Assembly: GCA_030248135.1 (NCBI GenBank)
Contig: JASANC010004052.1
Location: 1 to 64,000, forward strand
Reading direction: 5' to 3'
DNA length: 64,000 bases
Origin: Theristus sp. LFF4_11
Taxonomy: Eukaryota; Nematoda; Chromadorea; Monhysterida; Xyalidae
Part shown: one piece after another, positions 12,431 to 24,080 of the stretch
Numbering within the stretch: the first letter of the stretch is position 1
Layout: every line of letters starts with the position of its first letter
Position numbers and translations under genes: made by a program
Notes under the pieces: model-generated
Database searches by the model: none
The model's input: only the letters and a program-made list of their open reading frames with translations
What the model was told of the DNA's origin: nothing

Positions 12431-12461
12431 AACAGCGGTATGCCATTCTTGGTGCCTTTCT

Positions 12462-12559
12462 TTAAAGGCGCATTCATGAAGCAGTATTTAGTGACGCGTA
12501 GCTGGGTGTTAAAACATAGCTGCGCGGTCACTAAATACTGCTTCATGAATGCGCCTTAA
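12462..12559. mobile_element. ~98-bp hairpin element, copy 1
   Basis: Arms GGCGCATTCATGAAGCAGTA and its complement surround a GTGACGCGTAGCT / AGCTGCGCGGTCAC inner stem, so almost the whole element folds on itself. TTAA lies at both edges. Other copies are at 16821-16920 and 36376-36466. Confidence 0.85.
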
Positions 12560-12641
12560 GTAAATGTCTTGCCTTTCTCGGTAGCACTTTAACGTCATGG
12601 TTTTCTTAGGCCCAATCAAAAAATTTCGGCACAACATAAAT

Positions 12642-12754
12642 TACAGGGTATGTCAACAACGCCGACAGGCCCGCGAAGGCGTTTTTCGTTATTATTTCTC
12701 AATGTCGCGATGTGTGAACCCGATGTGCCTTCTAACATGTCGACACACCCTGTA
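12642..12754. mobile_element. Short TA-flanked MITE with CAGGGTRTGTC ends
   Basis: The left end TACAGGGTATGTC and the right end GACACACCCTGTA are inverted repeats with one mismatch, flanked by TA, 113 bp apart. The form suits a Tc1/mariner-derived MITE. It is the only copy seen. Confidence 0.55.
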
Positions 12755-12839
12755 ATATTCCTAAATAGCACCGTGAACGGCAATAATAGTGGCACCGAGA
12801 CAGGCACAGGGCACGAATGGTGTCACCAAGAATGGCACA

Positions 12840-13768
12840 ATTTTCACCATACATGTGTTGTGTGTTTCTCAAAATTTGCGAGCCTCTCGAATCTTTCTCG
12901 TTTTCTTTCAGGTCTTTAAAACCGCCTCCTTGGGTACATAACCGCTGTAATAAAGCCAGATAAATTCAGAAATAATAACTGCTACCGCATCCTCGCCACG
13001 ATCATGACACGTTTGTGAGAATCAATCAAGGTTTGTAACTTTTTGTTGTTTTTCAAACCAAAAGTTTCAACGCTGGCTGCAAACCCTACTCTGCAAGAGA
13101 AGAAACAAATATGCAAGTCGTTGAGTATAAGCTAATCGGTGTTTTCCCATGCACTTAGTTTTTTTGTTTTTCTTCCCAGAAAAGATATCCCACAACCGGC
13201 ATATCCCAAAATATCCTTCTCCGTCCTTCACATTTTTTTCGCACGCAGTGTAAAATGCGTGCAAAATGCATGAAAATATGCATACATATTGCGACACGTC
13301 CAATGAAACGATGTAATGTATGCAAGGCGCAAGTGTCATGCCACTGCACGTGCCATCATGCGTTCCATCCACCTTACCGTCGCACGGATACTACAGTATA
13401 GTACATGATCTTTGCTGATGCAAGTGATTACCAAAAAAAGTTCAACTTCTATTGCACATTTATGCTGCCTATGCATATCTATGCCTATGCGGTAGCTAGC
13501 TATGCACAACTTTTCCAGCATACGCTGTAACATACAATTTTATCTCAATCCTCCCAGCTGCGTTATATGTTCAACGTGTGTGTGCGTGTGACACGTGGCA
13601 ATGGGTGCCTGCTTTGAAAATCAATAATGTTTGATAATCATAATAAATAGCATATCGACCTTATAACAGATAACGAAATATACGGTACCTAGTGACATGT
13701 GCGAGACCGTGCAGACAACCTGGACATGGAGCACGCTTTGTTTCAACACAAAAACAGTTACACAAAGT
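12840..13768. other. No gene seen
   Basis: Short open frames on both strands (up to 101 codons on the minus strand at 13067-13372) without recognisable domains. Nothing else stands out. Confidence 0.4.
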
Positions 13769-13949
13769 TTCAGTCCACAACTGTTTGTAATTCATAAATT
13801 ATAATCAATCAGCTGACTGCTTGGTGATCACATGATGCATGCGTAGGACAGACTCCACCTCCTCCACAGCAATGTCTGCACAGGAAGCCTGTACATCACA
13901 TGACCACCAACCAATCATCTGATTGCCTATAATTTAGAGTTCGACTGTA
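13769..13949. mobile_element. Palindromic CAGTCGAACTC MITE, copy 1 (degraded)
   Basis: The right end, CTATAATTTAGAGTTCGACTG, is preceded by AACCAATCATCTGATT; the left arm is AATCAGCTGACTGCTTGGTG followed by ATCACATGATGCATGC. It matches the better copies at 31849-32022 and 46054-46213. Confidence 0.65.
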
Positions 13950-14776
13950 GAATGTAACACAATCTCAGAATTCAATAGGGACACTCAGAAACTGTTCACC
14001 CCAACGGAACGGTGAGAAACACGCAACTGTGAGATTTTCGCCGCAAACCGCAAAACTTGAAAAACAAACCGCATGCTGGAAAAATGTATATTTGAACAAC
14101 CTAACCGAAGGCCAGCGGCAGCGGCGTTTTCTGCATTTTTTTCTCTGGTTTTGCCCTGTTCAGCATTGCTATCAGCTGACTGCGAGCGCACACAGCTGAC
14201 TAGACGCAGCCGCACAATGGAGCGCGCGGGTCTGTGGAGCGCACATATACAAGCGGACAACGACGGCGTGGCCAGGCCTCTTGTCGTGTGTTGATGTGTG
14301 TGTGTGCGTTGTTTCGGACTGGCTGAATGGTGCTAAATGCCATGGTTGTTCTGCAGACGTTTACTGCTGAATTAATTAAGTCTATCGGATATTTTCTTTA
14401 TTCTTTTCGTTTTCCGGTTTTCATGCAGCGATCGAAAAAGGTTTCATAAATTGCGCGCGGCAATTCAAATTTGCACAGCCGTTGCATCGAAGATTCGGAT
14501 TTTCTCTTTGCTTCAGTTGTGCGGGTTAGCTCTGTGATTCCAACGTCTCGCATGTGCTCTGTATTCTCCGAAACAAAGTGACAGGTTTACACAAACATAC
14601 TTTACGCACTCTCTTGACTTGGAGCTTTCATTCCCCCGCGACGGTCCGTTCCATGAAGGCTTCCATATACACAAAGACTCGGGAAAATTGGAAAATCGAT
14701 TTTTGCCGCTTAGATGGCGCCGGGCGTCGCTAAGGGCATGTATGGATACCGTTGTCAAAAACACACACACGCGCAC
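13950..14776. other. CpG-richer block upstream of a possible secreted-peptide exon
   Basis: Positions 14000-14290 and 14440-14720 are richer in CG dinucleotides than the surroundings and hold repeated CAGCTGAC motifs. They might be promoter sequence for the candidate exon at 14777, but no TATA element or initiator decides it. Confidence 0.25.
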
Positions 14777-14864
14777 ATGACACACATCGCATTATTGTTA
14801 TATGTATGTGTTTTCCTGGTGGGCGGTACCAAAGCCGAGTGCTGCGCCGGTTTGTTGCAACGCG
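14777..14864 (+). CDS. Candidate first exon: signal peptide of an unknown secreted protein
   Basis: The frame from ATG 14777 reads a textbook signal peptide, MTHIALLLYVCVFLVGGTKA, then E-C-C-A-G-L-L-Q-R. It meets a strong donor, G|GTAAGT, at 14864/14865 (phase 1). An in-frame ATG at 14714 is an alternative start, but it would put 21 polar residues before the hydrophobic core. An acceptor (TTCATTAATCCAG) ends at about 15020 and would join in frame to give only GYLKP and stop. Without splicing the frame runs to 15037. True downstream exons were not found. The Cys-Cys right after the predicted cleavage site suggests an extracellular protein; its function is unknown. Confidence 0.4.
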
Positions 14865-15764
14865 GTAAGTCTATCACAGCTTGCAGATCACCACAGCTTG
14901 TCAACCACTCGTTGGTCGGCGGAAAATCGCGACGTGTTGTTGTTGTTTTTTGTCGTTGTGAAAGCGCAACTTCATCTTCTAACACATCGGCGTCTCGTCT
15001 CTCTATTTTCATTAATCCAGGTTACTTGAAACCGTGAAACCGGAGCAAAATCACAAAAAGACGCACGTTTTCTGGAAAAAAAACAACAACTCCGTTTCGA
15101 TTCAGTGCGTTGCAACAAAACCAAATTGGGAAACGGAACGTTATGTGTCTCGCTCGCGTGTCCCGAGCCCGCGCATCGCATCACATGGCTCTGTCTTGTA
15201 TAAGCGGACGCTGGTCTATTACGGCTGTCTCCGATTTTGTGCGCACACACGCTCCGCGCCGTGCGTTTTTTCCCATGCCCGCGCGCAGAACTTTGTAAAT
15301 GCTCTGTCCTAGAAATGCTCAGCGGGTTTATTCATATTCATTGGGTCCTTTTGCTGTTGCTTCATTTCGATTTCTTGCGTGTTTCACAGAGTTAGCTGAA
15401 GGTTTATTCATGAAAGGCGTTCCAAAGTTTCCCCAATAATAAGCGATGATGTACGACATTGCAAACAATAGAATTCATAAATACTTCTGAAAGTTTTTCG
15501 GGATTTGGATTACGGGTTTTGAATTATTTAGGCGTTATCTCCAAAACAAGACAACGTTTTTGGCTATTTTACACATTTCATTTGCATGGCTGTAGCATTA
15601 ATCGCAGACACGTGTATATCAAAATTACGGTTTTCGGAAATTTCGTTACAACACGCGAAAACTCAAACAAAAAAATGCGAAAAATTGCGGTGCCGCTTTT
15701 GTTTAATAACCTAAATCTTATTTTGCAATCTCAGCCCTCCAACGCAGCCGTTTACAGCAACGTG
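14865..15764. other. No further gene resolved
   Basis: Downstream of the candidate signal-peptide exon I find no exon I can support. CpG is fairly high to about 15300, then the sequence is AT-rich. Small open frames on both strands are unrecognised. Confidence 0.3.
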
Positions 15765-15765
15765 C

Positions 15766-15842
15766 CCTTGTGGCGCAGTGGTTAGTTCATGGGGTCAGCA
15801 GTAAAGTGCGGAGTTCGAAACCCTCCAGTGGCCGGTACCCAA
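15766..15842 (+). mobile_element. tRNA-like sequence, probably a SINE head
   Basis: It has an A box (TGGCGCAGTGGTTAG) and a good B box (GGAGTTCGAAACCCTCC), spaced as in a tRNA. The T-stem pairing is imperfect and the acceptor ends do not pair, so a functional tRNA is unlikely. It is a different family from the SINE at 3438. Confidence 0.5.
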
Positions 15843-16820
15843 AATAAAATCGGTTTTCTCATTTCTTTCCTAATCAGATGAAACGTTGCGAAACCAAGGA
15901 CCTCAAAAATTACATTTCCACGCAGCTTTCATTTCTCAATTCATGAATACAGTATGCGGTTGGGCGTTCTTTCGCAATTGTGTTCAGTGCCTCGGCATAT
16001 GACGGACACACAGCCAGCACAGCAACGCTGAATTGCACAGCGCAGCGTCCCTGGAAAACAGCTGTTATTCATTGCAACATCGATATTGTTGCAACGCGCC
16101 AAGTCAAAATTATTATCGAAACGTTTGCAACGAACTGAACTTTTTTCTTCATTGATTTCTGTGAACACGCTGATATTTCTTTTTTTTCTCCAGGTGGTTT
16201 TTCTGCTCTCTGAGCCACCAAAACACCGCTGACGAAAAAACAAGCATTAACAGAATGAGAAGTTTCTCCAACACGACTTACCACGTTGCAACCAATCAAC
16301 CGTGTTTTTTTCTGAACAGCGTCACAACCACAAGCACGCTAGCGCAATGTGTGTCTGTGTGCATAGGTGTTTCTGCGCGCATCTACATCGCTTGGTCTTG
16401 CGCAATTTTTTCTCGTTTTCTCTGCTGTTCCGTGCGCGGGCAAAACGTTCAGTTTTCTCAGTCTGGTTTGTGTGCTCCTCTCATTCTCTTGAATTTTTTT
16501 TCAAAAAGCGCTGAAAATGATTGCGTTTTTTGACCATCTCCGCTTCTTGTTGTCTGTCTGTTCCGATTTTGCTTTCAATTTTCTATTTTTCACAATGTTT
16601 TTCGAACAAAGTTTAAAGGTTCTAGAAGGGCCTGATAAACAGCTTTCAATGTATTCAATTTTCTGTTTGAGTTCGAAAGTTCAATAATAATCATTTTGAA
16701 AACATAGAAAAACTTCAAAAATAATTTACAGAACTGACTTTTGACCTGGTTGAAGTTTTTTTGCCATTCAAATACTGCCAAGTGAACGCACTCGCGTCAG
16801 TGTGACGCAATCACAAAGCA
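15843..16820. other. No gene seen
   Basis: AT-rich, pyrimidine-rich stretches with overlapping short frames on both strands. No recognised domain or repeat family. Confidence 0.35.
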
Positions 16821-16920
16821 TAAAGGTGCATTCATGAAGCAGTGTTTAGTGACGCGTAGCTGTGTGTTAAAAAACATAGCTGCGCGGTCACTGAATACTG
16901 CTTCATGAATGCCCCTTAAA
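16821..16920. mobile_element. ~98-bp hairpin element, copy 2
   Basis: Matches the hairpin at 12462-12559 with a few substitutions in the arms (GGTGCATTCATGAAGCAGTG) and a TTAA at the right edge. Confidence 0.85.
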
Positions 16921-18648
16921 GAACGCGTTTTTGAAAAAAATGTGTGTGAAAAACCTGCATTCTTTTTTAGTGTAACGCTCTGGACTTCCGGAAACAATCG
17001 GAGAGACGTGTGGGCCGCAAGAAAATCGATTCTAACAAAAAAAACAGAGGTCGGAGCGACACAGCACCGCTCAACGTCTGCTTGGCGAGGAACATGGTGA
17101 ACGCAGACAATAGCAACAGAAGCCAAACAATGCGGTAGCAGCAGCTGATGGCATTTTGGCTGGCTCGAAAAAAAACAAGAAAAAATGTTTGTTAGGAAAA
17201 GTAAGTTTTTTGTATTTTGTAAACTTATCATTCAAAGCGCTATTGAACGCGCAACTTTTCTAGTTTTAAAAATTTCTGCTAATTAGATGCTTGCTTGTCG
17301 TTCCATTCCTACAGTTTTCAACATTTGGCCTGCTGATGCTTGCTTGTGCGTGGGTAGATTTTTTGGTCTCAGAATTGAGCTATTTGTTGCAGCTTCCCTT
17401 ATGCTAATCAGGGCAATCAGGCATGAGCAGTTGGTGGTTCTAACTAAATTACAGTAATCAAACGCAGGGTTATTGTATTTTTAAGAGAGTGGGCACATTT
17501 GTATACCATCTTTCTCAGTTTTTTCTCAGTTCTCGTGGTTTCGTAAAACTAAAATTACAAAAGTTGTTACCTTGTTTTCTTGTTCATTTCAATCACACTC
17601 ATAAACATCTGATTGCGTGCCCGGTTGGTTGGTACCGTAAAATGAGCATTATTTTAAGCCAAATCATTGTCTGAAACTGCATTGTATGAGTGTCGCTTGT
17701 CAACGTAATCAACCTTTCAAATTGTCGCAAATTGTTTTAATAGATGTCACTGAGAAAAGAAGTTGTGCACAGTTTCACGTAGCGTTGAGCGCAACATTAA
17801 AGGCCTATGCTCACATTGTCGGTGGCTAAAACATGATCACACACATACCCGCACGCAATTCACCGCCAATGTTTAAAAAAAAAATCATTTGTACGTGCAT
17901 TCACCTTTAGCCACCCACCCAGCGATTTCATTGCGACACGACGAATCGATGAATGAACTTATAGCGCAACAGTACGTTGTATATGGAGTTAACTGGAACT
18001 GGCGCTAACACAGAACGTATTGCATAGTCCGGTTTCTTTGCCGAACAATTCCATACGCCAGAAGGTGGCTTCAGGTGTATAAGAAGCAAGTGTGTACAAA
18101 AAAACGCAGAAAATCTCAACACAGTTTCCCCTCGAATTCCAAATTTGCGCAGGTTTCGGCGCAGCTTGTCTGGTGAAACGATCAGCCAACCAGAACAACA
18201 GTGCAGGGCCATCAAAACGCGGCAGTTTATTTTCAGGTTTTCTACATGAAGTGTATCACTGTATACACATGTGTATTCACTTCAGCATCATTTTCATTTT
18301 CATAACCAAACATCACTTCACTGGGAATTTTAGTGGCAGCTGCAGCACGGATGGTTATGTTTTTATTGTTCGTGAGAGTTTTATTCTGGTTTTACGTATG
18401 TGGTTTACGTTTGAAGTGTGGTCTCGGTTTTTATGTGTGTTTGGTAAACTTCCAAAAAAATGGCTTGTATATGTTTTCCAAACTTTAGTGGTGTCAAAAC
18501 ACCACAGGCCAGGGTCCACGCAATGAATATCCTTTTGATCATTCTCCTAGCAGGGTGCTAAAGTATCGCACATTATATATGAGAACACTTTTCGCATTCG
18601 AAATCACGTCACTCACTCTAAAAACGTTCCATTTCTCATCTCGGGCAT
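16921..18648. other. No gene seen
   Basis: Unrecognised frames of up to 144 codons (16797-17231 minus, 18092-18526 plus). None has domain motifs. The lengths are compatible with chance in this composition. Confidence 0.35.
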
Positions 18649-18649
18649 G

Positions 18650-18897
18650 ACTATTGTGGGTTTATTCAAACGTGTCCGGACTAAAATGACGTCATTTGCT
18701 TTAAAGACGCCCGTTTGTCAAAGTACAGGCACTAAAATTTCCAGTTTAGTGGGACTGATGATTCGACATTCACCATTTGTTTACGGGAAGAAATCGGCTA
18801 AACGGAAAGGTCTGGTTTGCTGTGAAACGTCAAGCGCATGTTTTGCTGCACATGACGTCATTTCAGTGGGACACGTTTGAAAAAATAGGTCATACAC
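18650..18897. mobile_element. MITE carrying two TGACGTCA palindromes, copy 1
   Basis: The left arm, CTATTGTGGGTTTATTCAAA followed by CGTGTCCGGACTAAAATGACGTCA, and the right arm, TGACGTCATTTCAGTGGGACACG followed by TTTGAAAAAATAGG, are imperfect inverted repeats of about 45 bp. A second copy is at 32048-32287. Both arms contain the perfect cAMP-response palindrome TGACGTCA (18687-18694 and 18853-18860). Confidence 0.8.
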
Positions 18898-19744
18898 GAG
18901 TTCGGACGCTTTTTAGCGTGTGGCCTGGCCACCCAGCATCATGTCGTCTCTGTCCAAACATCGAACGAAACACTCCGGTGCAGTTTTGTCGTCACGCTCA
19001 TCCAACCAGACAAGCATTTCTTCGGGCTTTATGAAAGCATTTTCGCTCGGCGGTTTAATCGTTCTAACAGACCACCCCATCTAGGGCGGTATAGCTCGTG
19101 TACATACAAGGTACATATATCAGCTTAAACTGTCAACATTAAAACCATCATCGTCTTCTGCTCGGTTTTCAAAGCCGAAACGTATGTATGTCTCGCACTT
19201 CGTTTCGAGACCAGACACTGCCTGTCACAGATTAGACCGCCTGAAATGTCCTGTCATAACAAGGCAGAAACGTTGCATATGAGCTCAAATGACGTTCGGT
19301 TATGTAACGCAAGCTTCCAAAAAATAGTTGCATTTTTTGTTGTCAAAATTGTGGACCCCAAGAAATTACTGTCGGTTATGGTCGGATAATCTAGCAAACT
19401 CGAGACAAAAAAAATGCTTTTTATGCAAAAACAGTCAGCATACACTGTCTTTTTTTAGGTGGCACAGTTAGAGTAAGAATCCGGCGCATAAAAACAGTTT
19501 CTATGCATAGTTGACCTAAAATTGAGCAGCTAAGAACTGTTTATACTCGGTAAAAAGTGCAATTTTCTTGCTCAATCGCTGTGAAAAACGCAATTCCGGC
19601 AACATTTTTTGAAAACACAAGCATTTTTTAGTATACCGCTCATTCTACTTTGACCGGAGATCTCCCATATTGATTGAAAAAAAATTGTGAAAAAAAACAT
19701 TTTTGCATTCGCGGAAGGCAATATCATGTTTCATAAATACCATA
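18898..19744. other. No gene seen
   Basis: AT-rich, with no repeat family of the window and no recognisable open frame. Confidence 0.4.
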
Positions 19745-19746
19745 TA

Positions 19747-20653
19747 CAGAGTGGGCCAAAAAAAGGTTCCATTTTTAAACTGCTGTCACTGGCTGGTATT
19801 TCATTATTATGAGCTGAAATTTTCAGCATTGATAAAACATATGATGCCATTTTTCTGACAAAATTTTTATCTAGTTTGGTCAAGTAGATTCAGTTTTACA
19901 GCACAATGTTTAAAAATTCCCAAATTTTCAAAAAAACGGATTTTTAACCAAGAATTTAACAACGAATCATTGCTCATAGACATCCAAATCATCATCAAGG
20001 TTTGTCGTCCGGCAGCGGCTGGATGAAATTTTACGCGAAACTGGCAAGTCACTGCAGAAAAACTTTCAGATTGCTCCCACCAGATAGCACACCAGACCCG
20101 TTGTTCTGCTGTCCACTTAACCATGACGAAACTGCAGAAAACTGAAACTGAAACACTGTTTTTATTCAAACCGCAGAAAAACTTTTCAAAAGAAACAAAT
20201 TAACAGACAGAGCAACACAGAAAACAAAAAAATCAACTGAACAATTCTTTCTGTCGCAGTCGCATGGCTGCTCACTCGAGTCCGTTGTGAAACATCAGAA
20301 TTTCGCTTGAGGTGCTCAAATGCAATTCAATGAGACCTTTCCACTCTGAGCGCATGATTTGAACTATTACGGGTATCCAAAAAGACCAATTTGTCACCTT
20401 CGCAACAGTTTCAAAATTGAATCACGCATCTTGATACTAAATTTTTCTTGCACTCATTTCAGTCAATTTGTTGATTTTTCGAGCTTTTTAAAAAATCTGC
20501 CACAGTGACCGCTAGGAATTATATATCGGCAAAAAATTTTTGTCAGTAAAATGGCAACGCATGTTTTATCAGTGCTGAAAATTTCAGCTCATAATATTAA
20601 AACACCAGCCAGTGACAGCAGTTTGAAAATGGAACCTTTTTTGGCCCACCCTG
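19747..20653. mobile_element. TA-flanked transposon relic with ~115-bp TIRs
   Basis: The left end, CAGAGTGGGCCAAAAAAAGG followed by about 95 bp, returns inverted at 20538-20653 (end CCTTTTTTGGCCCACCCTG). TA lies on both sides. Interior sequence on the minus strand still encodes part of a transposase DNA-binding domain (19867-20124). At about 0.9 kb it is an internally deleted, non-autonomous derivative. Fragments of related ends lie at 55250-55307 and 56380-56511. Confidence 0.8.
19867..20124 (-). pseudogene. Transposase N-terminal helix-turn-helix remnant (DUF4817-like)
   Basis: From ATG 20124 on the minus strand the frame reads MVKWTAEQRVWCAIWWEQSE and continues F-S-A-V-T-C-Q-F-R-V-K-F-H-P. 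The pattern M-V-x-[FW]-T-x-E-Q-R-V, then a hydrophobic helix and F-R-x-K-F-x-P, is the HTH start seen in DUF4817-type transposases. The catalytic DDE domain is missing; after about 85 codons the frame ends near the left TIR. It lies inside a TIR element, so identity follows from both context and motif. No function is expected. Confidence 0.65.
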
Positions 20654-20714
20654 TACTTGAATGCCTGTGATGTCACGGTAGACGTTCGTGAAAAAAAAGC
20701 AGAAAAAAACTTCA

Positions 20715-21215
20715 TACCGTAAAATCGCGTTCATATCATGTCCATGTATTATCTTTTCGTGCGAAGGAGGCGGAGTAATGTTGAATGATGTGTGGAAAAG
20801 CCGCACAGCTGAAAAGTTGTTTTGCGCCCGAACGCAGTTCGAATACAAAATAAAATAAAATTATATGGGAAAAAATTCTGATCAGTTTTTTTCCTTAATT
20901 TCTTGCACAATTCTGCCGTCAGAATACTTTAAGTTTTGCTGATTTCAAATTGCCGCGCAGCCATGAAACATTTTCTCTATCTGTGCGTGCAAACGCATAT
21001 TGGGTCACGTTTAATAAGAACGATAATATACACTCACACTATAGGAGACGTACACGGGCCTAAAAAACTTTTTTGGACGGGCCTGATTCATATGCAGGAG
21101 TTTCGAAAGGCCAGAAAACGATTTTCAGCCTTTATAAATGACCCCTGTTTTCAAGACGAGCCAAAATTTGGAAATCTTACGATTGGGCGCGACTTATAAA
21201 CGCGATTTTACGGTA
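20715..21215. mobile_element. TIR element with TACCGTAAAATCGCG ends
   Basis: TACCGTAAAATCGCGTTCAT (20715) is mirrored by CGCGATTTTACGGTA (to 21215). It encloses the dispersed ~290-bp repeat shared with 4250-4517 and 57469-57736. The end sequence recalls pogo/Tigger-type termini; this is inference only. Confidence 0.6.
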
Positions 21216-21830
21216 GTGAAGAAACCGAAAGCCTCGCAGATGCACTCCAGCTTCTGTGTGTCTCTTCAAGTGTGTCAGCAACAGACGCCGGCGCAGTTTC
21301 CGACCACCCAGATTGTCACCTTTTTTCTGTTCTTGCTTTTCTTCTGCCCATTTTGTCTGACGTGTGTGTTTTTTGTGTGCTGTAGAGTACGAAAAACTGG
21401 TTTTTCAGGGCTGCGTTCCGTCGAAACGGGGTTTCAAAAGCCACGCTGATTTCACTGGCCTAATTTATATGTGTACGGCTCGATTGGTATCCAACTGATG
21501 GACAGGAACGTTCAGTAAACACGTTGCTTTATCGTCTTCTGTGATGTTCTTTTTTCTCAACTGTGTGTTCTTGCGCATTATTAATGCAGAAACTTCGGCA
21601 GAAGTGTATACAAACAACTTGGTGATTACAGACGACTTGAGCTGATCGGTAGACTCCTTTGCCAGCAGCCAATTAGCATGATAACTGAAATAATGACTGG
21701 TAACTCGCTGTGCAAATTAGTCCATCCTACAGTACACCACAGCCATTATCAAAATGATATCCATTCTGACATTATATGGATAATCAGCTGGATAACTGAT
21801 CACATTGCAACGCACTATATTGTGCGCACG
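21216..21830. other. No gene seen
   Basis: A pyrimidine-rich tract ending in CTGTAG (21310-21386) resembles a splice acceptor, but I find no supported exon after it. Confidence 0.3.
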
Positions 21831-22296
21831 TACCGTATTACCCCCATTAAACCCCCCCCCCCACCATTAATCCCCCCCACCAATAAACCCCCACCCCCCC
21901 GACCAGTTTCCAAATAATCCCCCCCCCACAAATAATCCCCCATGGGGGTTAATTGGAAACCTGTTTGAAACACATACCCAGCGAATTCAGTGGCTGAATG
22001 CAGTGACATTGGTGAAATTGTGCTACCAAAGGCCCCAAATGGATGAGTTAATGGTAATTTCATTACAAAAGGCTGTTACAAAAGGAAATCTCTGTGAAAA
22101 GTAGAAGTTTCTGCAACTTTCTTGCCTGCCATGCAAGGTATTTTTGCCATTTTTCAACAAAACCCCACCCCTAGAAATTTTTGTATGATAAACCCCCCCC
22201 CCACCAATAATCCCCCCCCCCCACCAATAAACCCCCACCCCTAAAAGTCGCTGACGTATTAATCCCCCATGGGGGTTTATTGGAGGTAATACGGTA
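21831..22296 (-). mobile_element. G-tract MITE, copy 3
   Basis: TACCGTATTACCCCC to TAATACGGTA with C runs of up to about 10. It is almost the mirror image of the copy at 10022-10489. Confidence 0.9.
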
Positions 22297-24027
22297 TATA
22301 TATTATAACAGTACATAGCTAAAAATATGTATGTAGTTTAGCGTTTGCCTGAGCATTTTATGACAGAGCTGTCTGGAACGAGAAACCAAAGCGATAGCAA
22401 TCCACATCTGGACGTTTTGAACTTTTATACCAACGGCTGTAAATACCATGTACGTGGGTACCATTCAATCGATTTACTGTCATGTGACGGGAAATTGGCT
22501 ACGATACGATTACGATTCCCCAACACATAGGTTGTACGAAGCAGATTTTCTATACCATACGTACATGCACTACAGTCAGTCAATTCTTATTTTAGTTTGT
22601 CAATATCCGTGATTGTAGGGACGTGTTACCATTACAAACTGTCAAGCTCTCTTTTCAAACTCAAACCCTTCTACATTTTCGAGTCATCAATGTTCTGATG
22701 ATCGGCTTTGTTTTGAAGCAGAACATTTCGACCGGTTTGAATTTTTTCAGAAGCCCATATTTGTGTGCGCAAGTTTCTTCAACAATCGTTAAATTGTTCA
22801 TTGTTTGAACTGAAACTTAGAATACACAGCACTGACGTGTGGAATCTGCCCAGTCGGCAACAGATCCACAGTAAGCAGGAGATCCGGAGATGCTGAGAAC
22901 TGAGAAGACGCCAGCAACATATATCGCCTGTTTACAATGAAAAAGCGAACGGAAACACAACACAGCAACAGCAGCAACACGAAACATTTGCGTCGTTCGG
23001 CGCCTAAACTCGCACAGCGTCTAAAGGCCCAGAGGCAGCGAGCGTAGCGCGCGCCACACGAACGGACACAGTTTCTATCGATCGATTTTTTTGCTTGCTT
23101 GCGTACACGTGTGTGCCTTTCGAGAGAGTCAGCTGACCCGCGCGCGCTCACTGCACTTTTTTTCATGTTTTTCTTGTTTCGTTGCCAAAAAACCGGAGAA
23201 TCTCCGCGCGAGAGTCACCTGCTGATGCGCTGATTGGTTGATTTTACAGTGCGCGCAAAGCCGCTCCAATAATTGTGAAAGACACATTATTTCAACATGT
23301 TTGTCGGCTTTTGAAATTTTTGACGCTCTGTGTGTTCTTTTCAATTTATTCCCATTCAGTCGTTTTACTTCTGCAGCGCTGTTTCGCAAGCGACGCTTAG
23401 TAAGACGATTTTCGCTTTTATCAGCAGCCGTGGACCGCCCGTTTGAAACATAAACGACGTGTTTAAATTTTTTTTTGAAAAAAACCACACACACACCATC
23501 TTTGATCCCCGCTCTGTCTCTGTTTTGCTATCAGTCAATCAGACGGAATCGACCACCAACCACTCAATTTAGGTTTTTTGTGATTGGACGTTATGTTGTT
23601 CCTTTGAAATTGTTGCTCGTTTTTTTATAATGAACCATTTTGCGATGTTTTGTGTGAATTGTCATTGAAATGGTGAACTTTTATATTTTTCCCCAAAATC
23701 ACAAACGCGCGCGCGATTGGATTTGGAACACCTGCACTTCTTTTTTTTTATTTTGTTTACTTTTAAACATCTATTATTCAGTTTTTGCTGTTTTTTTTCT
23801 TTTTGCTTTCTTTTCTATTTGCATGGCTGGGTTCGTTTAGCTGTTGTGGTGGCATTATGGTTTTAATCAGTGTTTATTTCAGCATGAAAAAAAACATTCA
23901 CTTGAACTTCAGTTTCTACTGTAAATTACGAAAAAACAAAGCGAATTACTGTGCATGCCAGAGCGGAGCATTCTACACCGACATTGGCTAGTATGTGTGC
24001 GCATTTCGCATGTCTTTGTGTGACGCG
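22297..24027. other. No gene resolved; CpG-rich block at 22.9-23.25 kb
   Basis: Positions 22900-23250 are GC- and CpG-richer (CCGCGCGCGCTCACTGC at about 23140). Minus-strand frames of about 120 codons cover 22798-23494 but match nothing I know. It may be promoter-like. Confidence 0.25.
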
Positions 24028-24080
24028 ATGGCCTAGTGGTTCAAAGCGGGTTCGCTACCCATCGGCGACACTGAAAATTC
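24028..24080 (+). repeat. Deleted tRNA-like fragment
   Basis: GATGGCCTAGTGGTTC (A-box-like) is followed after about 5 bp by GGGTTCGCTACCC (B-box-like). The anticodon arm is missing, so it is not a functional tRNA. Confidence 0.35.

Larger units (their letters stand above)
12431..12839. mobile_element. Possible TIR element holding two smaller elements
   Basis: TGCCATTCTTGGTG (12431-) reappears inverted as CACCAAGAATGGCA near 12824-12838. Between them lie a hairpin element (12462-12559) and a short TA-flanked element (12642-12754). The outer pair is only about 16 bp, so this outer element is tentative. Confidence 0.4.

Noticed and set aside
15766..15842. Functional tRNA gene
   Set aside because: A and B boxes are present, but the T stem has mismatches and the acceptor stem does not close. 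More likely a SINE head.
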